Source of the DNA: Microcaldota archaeon
GTDB lineage: Archaea; Micrarchaeota; Micrarchaeia; Norongarragalinales; UBA10210
Assembly (NCBI GenBank): GCA_013331595.1
Contig: DUGE01000076.1
Coordinates: 12,315-19,858, forward strand
Direction: 5' to 3'
DNA length: 7,544 nucleotides
Under the pieces are notes generated by a model that saw only the letters and a list, made by a program, of their open reading frames with translations, was not told where the DNA came from and searched no databases. This document shows, piece after piece, positions 1 through 5,438 of the stretch; position 1 is the first letter of the stretch; the number at the start of each line of letters is the position of its first letter. Made by a program: the position numbers and the translations under genes.

Positions 1-429
1 GTCATCCTTTACGCGACGAGCAGCCAGCAGATAGACAAGACTCGCGCGCTGAACGACGCAGTTCTCTCCAAAAACTCCGTGGACGTGCTGGCCCAGGCAA
101 TCGACTTCGTTTACCTGAGCGGCGACGGAAGCAAGCTAACGAAAGAAATCCTGGTCTCACCCAATTCCAATTGCTTCTACCACTCGAAAACCACCGACGA
201 CCCTGGCCATGGCACTAACACCCAAAACCCCAATCGTGTATATTGCACGATTTCCGCCCAATTCCTCCAGAATTTGACCGGAGGCAAGGAACAAGTTTAC
301 AGTGCAATGCTTGAAACGCCTGAAGGCAAGGTCGACATTTCAGGCTGCAACCCACTTTCCAACATGTGGGTAAAGGCAACGGCGTTAAACAGCCAAGGCC
401 AGATTAGGGTTTCCTGCCAAGCAATATGA
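1..429 (+). CDS. Pilin-like class III signal peptide protein, 5' end missing
   Basis: The reading frame is open from the first base and stops with TGA at 427-429, leaving 142 residues. The N-terminus, where a prepilin-type signal would lie, is outside the window, so an internal GTG at 79 need not be the start. The visible part begins with a helix-like stretch and then has LAQAIDFVYLSGDGSK. That resembles the region after the membrane helix in archaeal pilin-like proteins, which often read as an aad-x-VY-x-x-G-G pattern before a beta-rich head. The rest is polar and rich in N, T, S and G, with four cysteines (in SNCFY, VYCTI, SGCNP and VSCQA) that could form two disulfides outside the cell. 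A second pilin-like gene follows 60 bases later, beyond a terminator-like hairpin. The family call is by resemblance. The exact role, such as major subunit, minor subunit or adhesin, is unknown. Confidence 0.6.
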   Translation, partial: VILYATSSQQIDKTRALNDAVLSKNSVDVLAQAIDFVYLSGDGSKLTKEILVSPNSNCFYHSKTTDDPGHGTNTQNPNRVYCTISAQFLQNLTGGKEQVYSAMLETPEGKVDISGCNPLSNMWVKATALNSQGQIRVSCQAI

Positions 430-449
430 CGCCGCGCATACGGCGTTTT
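429..449 (+). terminator. Hairpin plus T-run after the first pilin-like gene
   Basis: ACGCCG (429-434) pairs with CGGCGT (441-446) around a six-base loop, and TTT follows. The stem starts on the last base of the stop codon of the first gene. It looks like an intrinsic terminator or an RNA 3'-end stabiliser that separates this gene from the next. Archaeal termination depends mainly on oligo-T, and the T-run here is short, so read-through is likely. Confidence 0.45.
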
Positions 450-473
450 CTAAATCTTAAACTTGAACTGCCC

Positions 474-482
474 GGAAAGGAG
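474..482 (+). promoter_or_regulatory. Shine-Dalgarno deciding a TTG start
   Basis: GGAAAGGAG ends seven bases before TTG at 490. This fixes the start of the next pilin-like gene at 490 rather than at an earlier in-frame TTG (463), which has no such site and would add nine residues. Confidence 0.7.
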
Positions 483-489
483 AATAACC

Positions 490-846
490 TTGAAAATTGG
501 AAAAAGCTATAAGAGCCAGGGCGGTGTGGAATTCACGCTCATACTGATGATGCTGCTAGGCCTCACAGTCTTCGTGCTCGCAAACGCCTTTCACGAGGAC
601 GAGCTTACGGTCGCCATTGCAACGGCCCGCAATGCCGGCGAGGGAATAGCCCTGCGCGACAACACCCTGCTATTGCGGATAGAATACAACGCCTCGCAGG
701 GAGACGCTTACATCCAACCGGTTTTTGCAGACGGCCTCGACAGGAGTGCGGAAGTGCTCGGCAAAATCAAGAACGTCCTCGCGCCGCGGGCCGATTACTA
801 CAACCAAACGTGCTTCAAGACCACGCGCCTGGTTTGCACAGGCTGA
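490..846 (+). CDS. Small pilin-like protein with class III signal peptide
   Basis: Starting from TTG 490 the product has 118 residues. Its N-terminus is basic (MKIGKSYKSQ), then GGVEF, then a hydrophobic helix at about residues 15-32. Aligned on Q10, it reads Q-G-G-V-E-F. Archaeal class III signal peptides have a basic leader and a Q-x-S-x-E-F core, which an EppA-type prepilin peptidase cuts before Q. The Glu at +5 and Phe at +6 are both present. Cleavage would give a pilin-like subunit with a helix stalk and a short head. The head ends in a Cys pair (QTCFKTTRLVCTG), probably a C-terminal disulfide loop. It lies between another pilin-like gene and an OB-fold gene, so it probably belongs to a surface filament or pseudopilus cluster. 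The pilin-like class is well supported, but the specific filament is not. Confidence 0.65.
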   Translation: MKIGKSYKSQGGVEFTLILMMLLGLTVFVLANAFHEDELTVAIATARNAGEGIALRDNTLLLRIEYNASQGDAYIQPVFADGLDRSAEVLGKIKNVLAPRADYYNQTCFKTTRLVCTG

Positions 847-858
847 TTTTCCGCGCGA

Positions 859-883
859 ACGGCACAATTAAAAGAATTGCCGT
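859..883 (+). other. Stem-loop between pilin-like and OB-fold genes
   Basis: ACGG and CAATT (859-862, 865-869) pair with AATTG and CCGT (875-883), leaving a two-base bulge (863-864) and a five-base loop. No T-run follows, so it is not a clear terminator. It ends 15 bases before the TTG start of the OB-fold gene, which has no visible Shine-Dalgarno. It could be an mRNA processing site or could affect translation, but chance is not excluded. Confidence 0.3.
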
Positions 884-897
884 GAAAATCAATTGCA

Positions 898-1263
898 TTG
901 AGCGACGACCTGCTTTTCCTCCTATCGCTTTTCTTCTCAGCCCTAGGCATAATTGCACTGCTTTACTACTCGACCGCCCTTGAGCCCCGGGAGCTCAAGC
1001 CAAGCATGCTTTCAGCCGAGGACGTCGGCAAGAAAATACTGGTTTCAGGCACGGTCGGCAGCTTCCAGAAAGGAAAATCCGCAAACACGTTCACAATATG
1101 CGATTCGACGTGCGTAAGCGCAGTGGACTTTTCCCAAAAACAGGCGTTGGAACGGGGCAGTTTTATTTCCGCCGTTGGAACGGTCAAGGAATACCGCGGC
1201 GAACTTGAAGTGGAAGTGCAGAGCCTGGAAATAATAAGCGAGCCCAGCAGTAGCACGAATTAA
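898..1263 (+). CDS. Membrane-anchored OB-fold protein
   Basis: The product has 121 residues. The frame is closed by TGA at 883-885, so TTG at 898 is the first usable common start, and it has no clear ribosome site. Residues 5-23 form one membrane helix. From about residue 44 to 112 the sequence follows the OB-fold (tRNA_anti-like) strand pattern: KKILVSGTV, then FTICDSTCVSAVDF, then GSFISAVGTVKEYRGELEVEV. The usual D-G-T-G turn is replaced by C68-D-S-T-C72, a C-x3-C pair that could be a disulfide if the domain faces outward. OB-folds bind nucleic acids, nucleotides or other small ligands, and the ligand here cannot be told. The gene lies 43 bases before the TctA-like gene on the same strand and may be co-transcribed with it. 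The fold call is fairly firm, the function is unknown. Confidence 0.65.
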   Translation: MSDDLLFLLSLFFSALGIIALLYYSTALEPRELKPSMLSAEDVGKKILVSGTVGSFQKGKSANTFTICDSTCVSAVDFSQKQALERGSFISAVGTVKEYRGELEVEVQSLEIISEPSSSTN

Positions 1264-1306
1264 TTCCAGTGAAAAAGGCTGGGAGAAAAAAGAGGAAGAA
1301 AAACAA

Positions 1307-2458
1307 ATGGCACTCGCTGAATTTTTGTCCGGCTTCATTGCAGGCCTTGCTGGCTTGGTTGCGTTCGTCCACACTAACTTCATACTGCAAATCGCAGCCT
1401 ATGCGCTGCCCGAAGGCTTTTCAAAACCGGTTTTCGCCTCGGCCCTTTCCTTCTCGAAACTGGTTTTCGAGCTCATTCCCTCGATTTTCTTCGCAGTTCC
1501 TGCAACCAGCATGGGCATAGCATTGCTTCCGTCGCAAAAACTCATTCTGGAAGGCAAGGGCATTCTTGCATTGAAAACCGCGCTCGGGGCATTCTTCCAA
1601 TCAGGAGTTTATTGCGTAATACTCGTAATGCCGGTTATCGTGCTCCTGCCCGTTGCAAACCAAGCCATTGCGCCCGTTTCGGGCTTTGCTTTGATGGCGC
1701 TAGTTTCCCTTGCGGTGTTTGCAAAGCAAAGGCCGATTGAAAGCGCTTTTGCATTCCGCCTTTCAGGCGCCCTTGGCATAGCGCTTTTCTCCAACGCAAT
1801 TAGAGAGCCGCTATTCCCCTTGCTTTCCGGCTTGCTTGGAGTGCCCGCGCTGCTCTTTGCCCTTGACGAAGGGCAAGTGCCAAGGCAAGAAGAGGAAGAA
1901 GCAAAGCCCACGATAAACAAGCTTGTTTTTGCCGGAACGGTTGCCGGGGCGTTCTCCTCGCTCCTTCCGGCAATGACGCCCGCATTTCTCATTGCCTTGA
2001 TTTTCCTGTTTTTCGAAAGCGAAAGCCCCACGGCCGTTCTTCAAGCGTCTTCAGCCACTCTATTGTCGAAAACGTTTTTCGACTTCGTTGCATTTTACGC
2101 AATTGGAAAAACCAGGTCTGGGGCAGTTGCCTTTTCAGGCCAGGAACTGGCTTTCCTCCCGCAGTTGGCCGCTGCACTGGCAGCGGGCCTTGCAGCACTG
2201 TTTCTAGCCATAGCCCTCATGCTTTTGCTTTACAGGCGTTTCGCTGCAATGAAAGTTTTCGCAAACAAGCACGCGAAGCTTGCGCTCTTGGTTTTCTTTG
2301 CAATCGCCTCCATTGCTGCAAACGGCCCAATCGGCCTTTTGGTATTGGGCGCAAGCGCGAGCGTTGGAATAGCAATCGCTCTCCTGGGGGTTAACAAAAG
2401 CATGACCATGGGCGCTCTCCTGCTCCCCTCCATTGCTTACTATTTTCACGCGGCATAG
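1307..2458 (+). CDS. TctA/DUF112-like multi-pass membrane protein (COG1784 type)
   Basis: This is a 383-residue, strongly hydrophobic protein with roughly nine or ten membrane helices. The ATG at 1307 follows a GAGGA-type ribosome site by about nine bases. Two signatures point to the archaeal branch of the TctA family. Near the N-terminus, FIAGLAGLVAFVHTN matches the G-L-x-P-G-x-H-x-N loop. At about residues 210-225, AGTVAGAFSSLLPAMTP is the second, repeated copy of that loop, after a charged cytoplasmic linker rich in E and K (about 193-203). IGKTRSGA at about 265-272 also fits a conserved family motif. Bacterial TctA is the large membrane subunit of tripartite tricarboxylate transporters. 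The archaeal relatives stand alone, with unknown substrates. In this copy the first loop has lost the usual Pro-Gly (AF instead), while H and N remain. The membrane family assignment is good, but the transport substrate is unknown. Confidence 0.8.
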   Translation: MALAEFLSGFIAGLAGLVAFVHTNFILQIAAYALPEGFSKPVFASALSFSKLVFELIPSIFFAVPATSMGIALLPSQKLILEGKGILALKTALGAFFQSGVYCVILVMPVIVLLPVANQAIAPVSGFALMALVSLAVFAKQRPIESAFAFRLSGALGIALFSNAIREPLFPLLSGLLGVPALLFALDEGQVPRQEEEEAKPTINKLVFAGTVAGAFSSLLPAMTPAFLIALIFLFFESESPTAVLQASSATLLSKTFFDFVAFYAIGKTRSGAVAFSGQELAFLPQLAAALAAGLAALFLAIALMLLLYRRFAAMKVFANKHAKLALLVFFAIASIAANGPIGLLVLGASASVGIAIALLGVNKSMTMGALLLPSIAYYFHAA

Positions 2459-2512
2459 GTTGAAAGAGAAGAAAATCTAGGGAAAGCTAAACGCAAAAAA
2501 ACAAGGCAAGTA

Positions 2513-2555
2513 AAGAAAAAAAGTTTTTAGGCGCTTGGAAAAACTAAAAAGCGCC
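2513..2555 (-). terminator. Hairpin with T-tract in the convergent intergenic region
   Basis: GGCGCTT (2530-2536) pairs with AAGCGCC (2549-2555). Read on the - strand, the stem is followed by TAAAAAC and a run of seven T, so it fits a terminator for the cysteine-rich gene entering from the right. On the + strand the run TTTTT at 2524-2528 just before the stem may serve the TctA-like gene. The whole gap between the two convergent genes (2459-2585) holds only this and A/T-rich sequence. Confidence 0.5.
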
Positions 2556-2561
2556 TTCAAA

Positions 2562-2580
2562 AACAAAAAAGGAGGCTTTT
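2562..2580 (-). terminator. Oligo-T stretch after cysteine-rich gene copy 1
   Basis: On the - strand the stop codon of copy 1 is followed within a few bases by AAAAAGCC and then TCC and a long T-rich run (2562-2570). Oligo-T is the main archaeal termination signal. Copy 2 has a similar T-rich run in the same place. The stop codon itself sits in the loop of a small TCGG/CCGA stem. Confidence 0.4.
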
Positions 2581-2796
2581 TCGGTTTAGCCGATTGAAGG
2601 GCGCGGAGTGCTTGCAGTCAAAGTCTTGACGCACCTGCCGCCGCACGCGCCAGAAACCGCGCCAGTGCAAGAATAACCCTGAACGCAAACCGACTTGCAC
2701 AACCGATTACCACCACAACCCGTAGTATTCAAACCACCACTAACCGAAGGAGTCGCAGTAGTCCGCACGGTCAAAGTAGGCCTCGCAGTCACAAGC
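2573..2796 (-). repeat. 224-bp constant 3' block, copy 1
   Basis: This block is identical base for base to 6861-7084. It covers the last 69-70 codons of the cysteine-rich gene, its stop codon and 13 bases beyond. The first mismatch inside the gene is 2797 (A here, G at 7085), which changes Leu129 to Pro. Beyond about 2805 the DNA diverges quickly. Confidence 0.97.
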
Positions 2797-3182
2797 AGAC
2801 CCCTCGGAGTTGGACTCGGGCTTGGGGAATAACGATGAAACGAACAACCGCCATAACCACAATTGCCCTTATACTGGCCTAGGCTGCAACTGGTATAATC
2901 ATTACCACTTCTATCATCATGCCAATAGCCAGTAATAGTGCCTCCAGATTTAGTGCAACAAGCTGTACCATCCGGGCAGCCAGTACACTCAGTGGCAATT
3001 CCGCCAGATGGAGCATGATAATAAGGAGCAGAAGCGCTACAGGTACCAATGCCACGCCTTCCGCCAACGTAACCCTTCGCAGAAAATTCGCCGGAAGAAA
3101 GGGAACTAGAATTCAAATAAACGAAACCAAAAGCCGCGATTAACAAGACAACGAAACCAAAAAAATGCCAGTTCTCAGCCAA
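2586..3182 (-). CDS. 14-cysteine two-domain surface protein, copy 1
   Basis: From TTG 3182 the product has 198 residues. A near-perfect Shine-Dalgarno (GGAGGGGAT, 3188-3196) sits five bases upstream, so the longer frame to 3332 is not used. Residues 6-23 form an N-terminal membrane helix or uncleaved signal, so the rest should lie outside the cell. A first Cys-rich domain (C48, C66, C69, C75, C76, C99, C108, C113) contains C-x2-C-x5-C-C and C-x8-C-x4-C. A linker of P, S and T (about 119-148) then leads to a second domain with six Cys spaced 5-3-5-7-3 (C156 to C184) and a short T/P-rich tail. The even Cys number in each domain suggests full disulfide pairing, like a knottin-type or small adhesin-like fold. 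I do not recognise the family. Copy 2 shares the ends and Cys spacing. Adhesin, surface display, toxin or cell-wall roles are all open. Confidence 0.7.
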   Translation of the reverse strand: MAENWHFFGFVVLLIAAFGFVYLNSSSLSSGEFSAKGYVGGRRGIGTCSASAPYYHAPSGGIATECTGCPDGTACCTKSGGTITGYWHDDRSGNDYTSCSLGQYKGNCGYGGCSFHRYSPSPSPTPRGLLVTARPTLTVRTTATPSVSGGLNTTGCGGNRLCKSVCVQGYSCTGAVSGACGGRCVKTLTASTPRPSIG

Positions 3183-3259
3183 ACTACATCCCCTCCCTAA
3201 AAAAACACCCGCTCTGAAAAGCTTTTGCCCCAACCCGGAATAAAAACCTGCCGGAAAAA
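3179..3259 (-). repeat. 81-bp constant promoter/leader block, copy 1
   Basis: This block is identical to 7458-7538. It runs from the TTG start codon of the cysteine-rich gene back through the Shine-Dalgarno and the likely promoter. The identity stops one base past the start codon on the coding side (3178 G against 7457 T) and at 3260 on the outer side. Confidence 0.95.
3188..3246 (-). promoter_or_regulatory. Ribosome site and likely TATA box of copy 1
   Basis: On the - strand, GGAGGGGAT (3188-3196) matches the archaeal consensus GGAGGTGAT at eight of nine bases, five bases before the TTG start. Upstream, TTTTTATT (3239-3246) is a candidate TATA box. It would put the transcript start near 3216 and give a leader of about 34 bases. 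The ribosome site is convincing, the TATA box tentative. An ATG that overlaps the ribosome site is followed at once by TAG. Confidence 0.55.
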
Positions 3260-3311
3260 CAGGGAGAAGCTGAAAGCTAAAGAGAAACAGAAAAAACAAA
3301 AACGGGGTAGC

Positions 3312-3319
3312 AAAAAAAA
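3312..3319 (-). terminator. Oligo-T run downstream of the AbiE pair
   Basis: Eight T in a row on the - strand, about 85 bases after the AbiEii stop and before the promoter of the cysteine-rich gene. It is the best termination signal in the 3183-3401 gap. The rest of the gap is A-rich on the + strand and holds no gene I can support. Confidence 0.35.
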
Positions 3320-3401
3320 CAGGATTACACAAACGAACAGGCGAACGGCCAGAGAAAGAAAAAGGAAGTTAGTCTTCAAGAGCGGGCGGCGCGCAACTTT
3401 T

Positions 3402-4160
3402 TCACTCCAACTGTTTTTTAGCCGCTTGGAGGGCGGTTGCTTTCGCCTCGCGATAATTGGCTTTGGCTGGCGTCAGTGCACCCATTTCACCATCCCACAG
3501 GCCCGCAAGTTTTCCCACCCTCTTTTCAAACAGCCTCCCGTCGAAAGTTGTTCCGTAGTACGCAAGCTTTTCGTTCACCAAGCGCAAATCCAGGCGCACT
3601 CCCAACCTCAAAAGAAAGTGAAGGTCGAACAAGTCCCTTGCGGACGAGCGCGTCAAGAGCGCCCTGATTTTTTCAGCAGCTATTTCAGCCTTGTCAAGCA
3701 CAAGCGCTTCGTAAGGCAAAAGGTCCGGGTAAGGCGGGCTGATTTCAGCTGCAACCGGCTTCAAAAGCACTTTTTCGCGCTTGCTTATTTCCACTGCAAC
3801 CGTCCCTTCGCTTGCGTTTTTCCCGTTGTAGAGCGGCCCGCGGTAGCGCATTTTCACAGCAACCGACAAGCCGTTTTCCCGTGTTTTCCACTGGATGCCG
3901 GAAAAGCCTGCGGAAGAAAGGAAAGCGCCGGCAGACTCGAAATCAGGGTTTTCACCCCCTTCAACTAAAGTAAAGCCGAGGTCTTCCGAGTATCTCGGCA
4001 GCCCGTACGCTTTCTGCAGGGCAGTGCCACCCTTGAAAGCTGCCGTGAAACCGCTTCTCGCAAGGAAAGTCAGCAGCCAGTGCTGCACGTAATCCTTCTC
4101 TTTCTGCCCCAACCTGAAACCCGGAGGGCCGTACCTTTCAAGTTCTTTCCTGTCCAGCAA
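3402..4160 (-). CDS. abiEii: AbiEii-family nucleotidyltransferase toxin
   Basis: The product has 252 residues, starting at TTG 4160, inside the end of the AbiEi gene (23-base overlap). The AbiEii/MenA-type fold shows in order: FKGGTALQKAYGLPRYSEDL at 42-61 (the G-G-T plus Asp motif), VKMRYRGPL at 102-110, VAVEIS at 121-126 (third acidic residue E124), and EKIRALLTR plus RDLFDLHFLL at 163-184, the hallmark C-terminal motif. AbiEii toxins of type IV systems transfer nucleotides, and MenA-type relatives modify tRNA acceptor ends. The antitoxin AbiEi represses the operon. The D-x-D metal pair reads D60-L-G62, so the second Asp is Gly, by what would be a single A-to-G change. This may disable or weaken catalysis. 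The family call is strong, and toxin activity is in doubt. Confidence 0.88.
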   Translation of the reverse strand: MLDRKELERYGPPGFRLGQKEKDYVQHWLLTFLARSGFTAAFKGGTALQKAYGLPRYSEDLGFTLVEGGENPDFESAGAFLSSAGFSGIQWKTRENGLSVAVKMRYRGPLYNGKNASEGTVAVEISKREKVLLKPVAAEISPPYPDLLPYEALVLDKAEIAAEKIRALLTRSSARDLFDLHFLLRLGVRLDLRLVNEKLAYYGTTFDGRLFEKRVGKLAGLWDGEMGALTPAKANYREAKATALQAAKKQLE

Positions 4161-4716
4161 TTTTTACCACCCGTTCCATTCTCTTCAAAGCCGCTTTTGA
4201 CGCCAGCATTTTCTTAGCCCTAGCCAAATCTATGCCTTTTGATGCCTCAACCAGTATTGCCTGCGGGCACGCGCGTGGCACTGAAAGGCAGTCGGCAAAC
4301 GCCTTCTCGGGCGAAGCGAGAAGCATGCCTTCCTTTGCGGAGAAGCCGTTGAAAGCCCCGGCTTTCACGCGATATTCCCGCACTGGCGTTCCAAGCACAC
4401 CGTATTTTTTGGCATTCCTTGCAACCGCCACCTGCACTTCCCTTGCAGCCTGCGCAGTAAGCCCATGCAAGGCAATGGCCGAGTGGAATGAAACATAGCA
4501 CGGCTTGGATATTTCGCTGGCAATCGCCTCTGGCATTGCATTGGGAAAAGCCCACCATCCGCGCCTTACAAGGCTGAGCTCGCCCTTCTTGCAAAGCCTG
4601 TGCAACACGAGCGCTGCATAAGCTTTTTTTCCCAGCAGGGCGGCGTACTCCCTAGTCCTGAACGCAGCCCTCCCGGCATTTTTCATCCCAGTTAAAACTT
4701 TATCCAAACCAACCAA
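4138..4716 (-). CDS. abiEi: AbiEi-family antitoxin/transcriptional regulator
   Basis: This 192-residue protein is encoded directly upstream of AbiEii and overlaps it by 23 bases, as usual for this pair. Residues 1-60 are a winged helix-turn-helix (TREYAALLG, then LHRLCKKGELSLVRRGWWAF). Further on, the family motifs SFHSAIALHGLT (about 91-102) and LASPEKAFADCL (about 152-163) match the AbiEi C-terminal domain that neutralises the toxin and helps DNA binding. Known AbiEi proteins bind inverted repeats in their own promoter. The longest frame starts at TTG 4716, which is only about 19 bases from the TATA box centre. TTG 4707 or ATG 4686 are alternatives, and dropping residues 1-10 would not touch the core helix-turn-helix. 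The module faces away from the pilin operon and shares a short divergent promoter region with it. Confidence 0.85.
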   Translation of the reverse strand: MVGLDKVLTGMKNAGRAAFRTREYAALLGKKAYAALVLHRLCKKGELSLVRRGWWAFPNAMPEAIASEISKPCYVSFHSAIALHGLTAQAAREVQVAVARNAKKYGVLGTPVREYRVKAGAFNGFSAKEGMLLASPEKAFADCLSVPRACPQAILVEASKGIDLARAKKMLASKAALKRMERVVKIAGQERT

Positions 4717-4729
4717 CTATTTTTGCGAG

Positions 4730-4740
4730 TTTTTTATAGT
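4730..4740 (-). promoter_or_regulatory. TATA box of the AbiE operon
   Basis: ACTATAAAAAA on the - strand, centred near 4735, predicts a transcript start near 4709. The message would be leaderless or nearly so. Confidence 0.5.
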
Positions 4741-4750
4741 TTTCATCATC

Positions 4751-4762
4751 ATTATTGATAAT
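4751..4762. promoter_or_regulatory. Inverted repeat between divergent promoters, possible AbiEi operator
   Basis: ATTAT-TG-ATAAT is a perfect 5-2-5 palindrome placed between the - strand TATA box (4730-4740) and the + strand TATA box (4769-4776). AbiEi antitoxins elsewhere autoregulate by binding inverted repeats, so this is the natural candidate site and could also affect the pilin operon. It is short and A/T-rich, so chance is possible. Confidence 0.3.
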
Positions 4763-4768
4763 CAAAAG

Positions 4769-4776
4769 TATAAAAA
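4769..4776 (+). promoter_or_regulatory. TATA box of the pilin-like operon
   Basis: TATAAAAA preceded by A-rich bases (a BRE-like CAAAAG). It predicts a start near 4798, leaving about 130 bases before the ATG I favour at 4929. A second weaker box, TTTTAAAA (4894-4901), lies about 27-30 bases before that ATG and could give a nearly leaderless transcript. Confidence 0.45.
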
Positions 4777-4928
4777 GCTATCTTTTACTCAAGCTAGTAG
4801 GAAGAGCATGGCTCACAAGGTTGCCGCACGAGTTCAAAATGGCGCGAGAATTCACGGAAAAGGTTGTTTGTGACAACGGGCAAACTGCAGGTGTTTTAAA
4901 AGTAAAAACGGTAATTCAACCGGTTGCA

Positions 4929-5423
4929 ATGAACTGCTTGAACAAGTCCCGAAAGCGCGGGCAGCATGCCGTTGAGTTCATAATGGTCCTAGGCATATTC
5001 TCGCTAGTACTCGTCCTTCTGAACAACCACTTGAACGAATTCCGCAAGCAAGACTCACTCCTGCCAGTGCAGAAAAACCTGTTAAGCCAACTCTCCCTGC
5101 TTTCGGGCGAGGCCTTCGCACATGAGGAAAGCGTTTCCCTTTACATGCCGTGTTTTCAAATCGACGGAGGCGCAACGCCCTATTGGGTTTACGGAGGCAG
5201 CCTTGACGCAGACGGCAATCCAACGCAAGGAACAAGCGAAATAACCATGCTGACAGTGGCTTACGGTTCGAAGCAATCGGTCGAAACTGTTTTTCCGTTG
5301 TACGCAAGCCCAAACCCGCTTGTTTTCACGTGCGCCAACGGCCAGGCTGGAAGAATCACGATGTCCAAAACTCCCCTCGGCCCAGGCTATCCGCAGCCTG
5401 GAGTTTTGCTCACTAAAACTTGA
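4929..5423 (+). CDS. Pilin-like class III signal peptide protein, first gene of operon
   Basis: From ATG 4929 the product has 164 residues. The leader MNCLNKSRKRG is strongly basic. QHAVEF (12-17) fits the class III core Q-x-x-x-E-F, and a hydrophobic helix follows to about residue 32. An EppA-type peptidase should cut between G11 and Q12. After the helix come a polar stretch and a beta-rich head with two cysteines (MPCFQ and FTCANG) that may pair. The frame is open back to ATG 4755, but that codon lies upstream of the predicted transcript start and would give an unusually long leader of about 69 residues. ATG 4839 is also in frame. No ribosome site supports any of them, so the start is uncertain. 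The next gene follows after 15 bases. Pilin-like identity is well supported; the filament type is unknown. Confidence 0.7.
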   Translation: MNCLNKSRKRGQHAVEFIMVLGIFSLVLVLLNNHLNEFRKQDSLLPVQKNLLSQLSLLSGEAFAHEESVSLYMPCFQIDGGATPYWVYGGSLDADGNPTQGTSEITMLTVAYGSKQSVETVFPLYASPNPLVFTCANGQAGRITMSKTPLGPGYPQPGVLLTKT

Positions 5424-5438
5424 AGGGATGAAAACAAC

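Noticed and set aside
1269..1520. GTG-started + strand frame beginning with a K/R-rich peptide
   Set aside because: It lies out of frame over the start of the TctA-like gene. The basic residues come from the purine-rich ribosome-site region.
2573..2796. The 224-bp repeats as ends of an insertion sequence or composite transposon
   Set aside because: They are coding, in direct orientation, with no transposase, terminal inverted repeats or visible target duplication. Gene conversion between paralogues explains them better.
3183..3332. N-terminal extension of cysteine-rich copy 1 (to 3332) and of copy 2 (to 7512)
   Set aside because: The extensions translate promoter and leader DNA. A near-consensus ribosome site sits just before the TTG at 3182/7461, followed by a typical membrane helix.
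3225..3968. Long + strand open frame (247 codons) opposite the AbiEii gene
   Set aside because: It crosses the promoter block and runs antisense to a gene with clear AbiEii motifs. Its protein is very basic and low in structure (K/R/Q-rich), as expected for a shadow.
4755..4928. N-terminal extension of the first operon pilin to ATG 4755
   Set aside because: ATG 4755 is upstream of the TATA box, and the extra 58 residues would make an atypically long class III leader. It is kept as an open alternative from 4839 onward.
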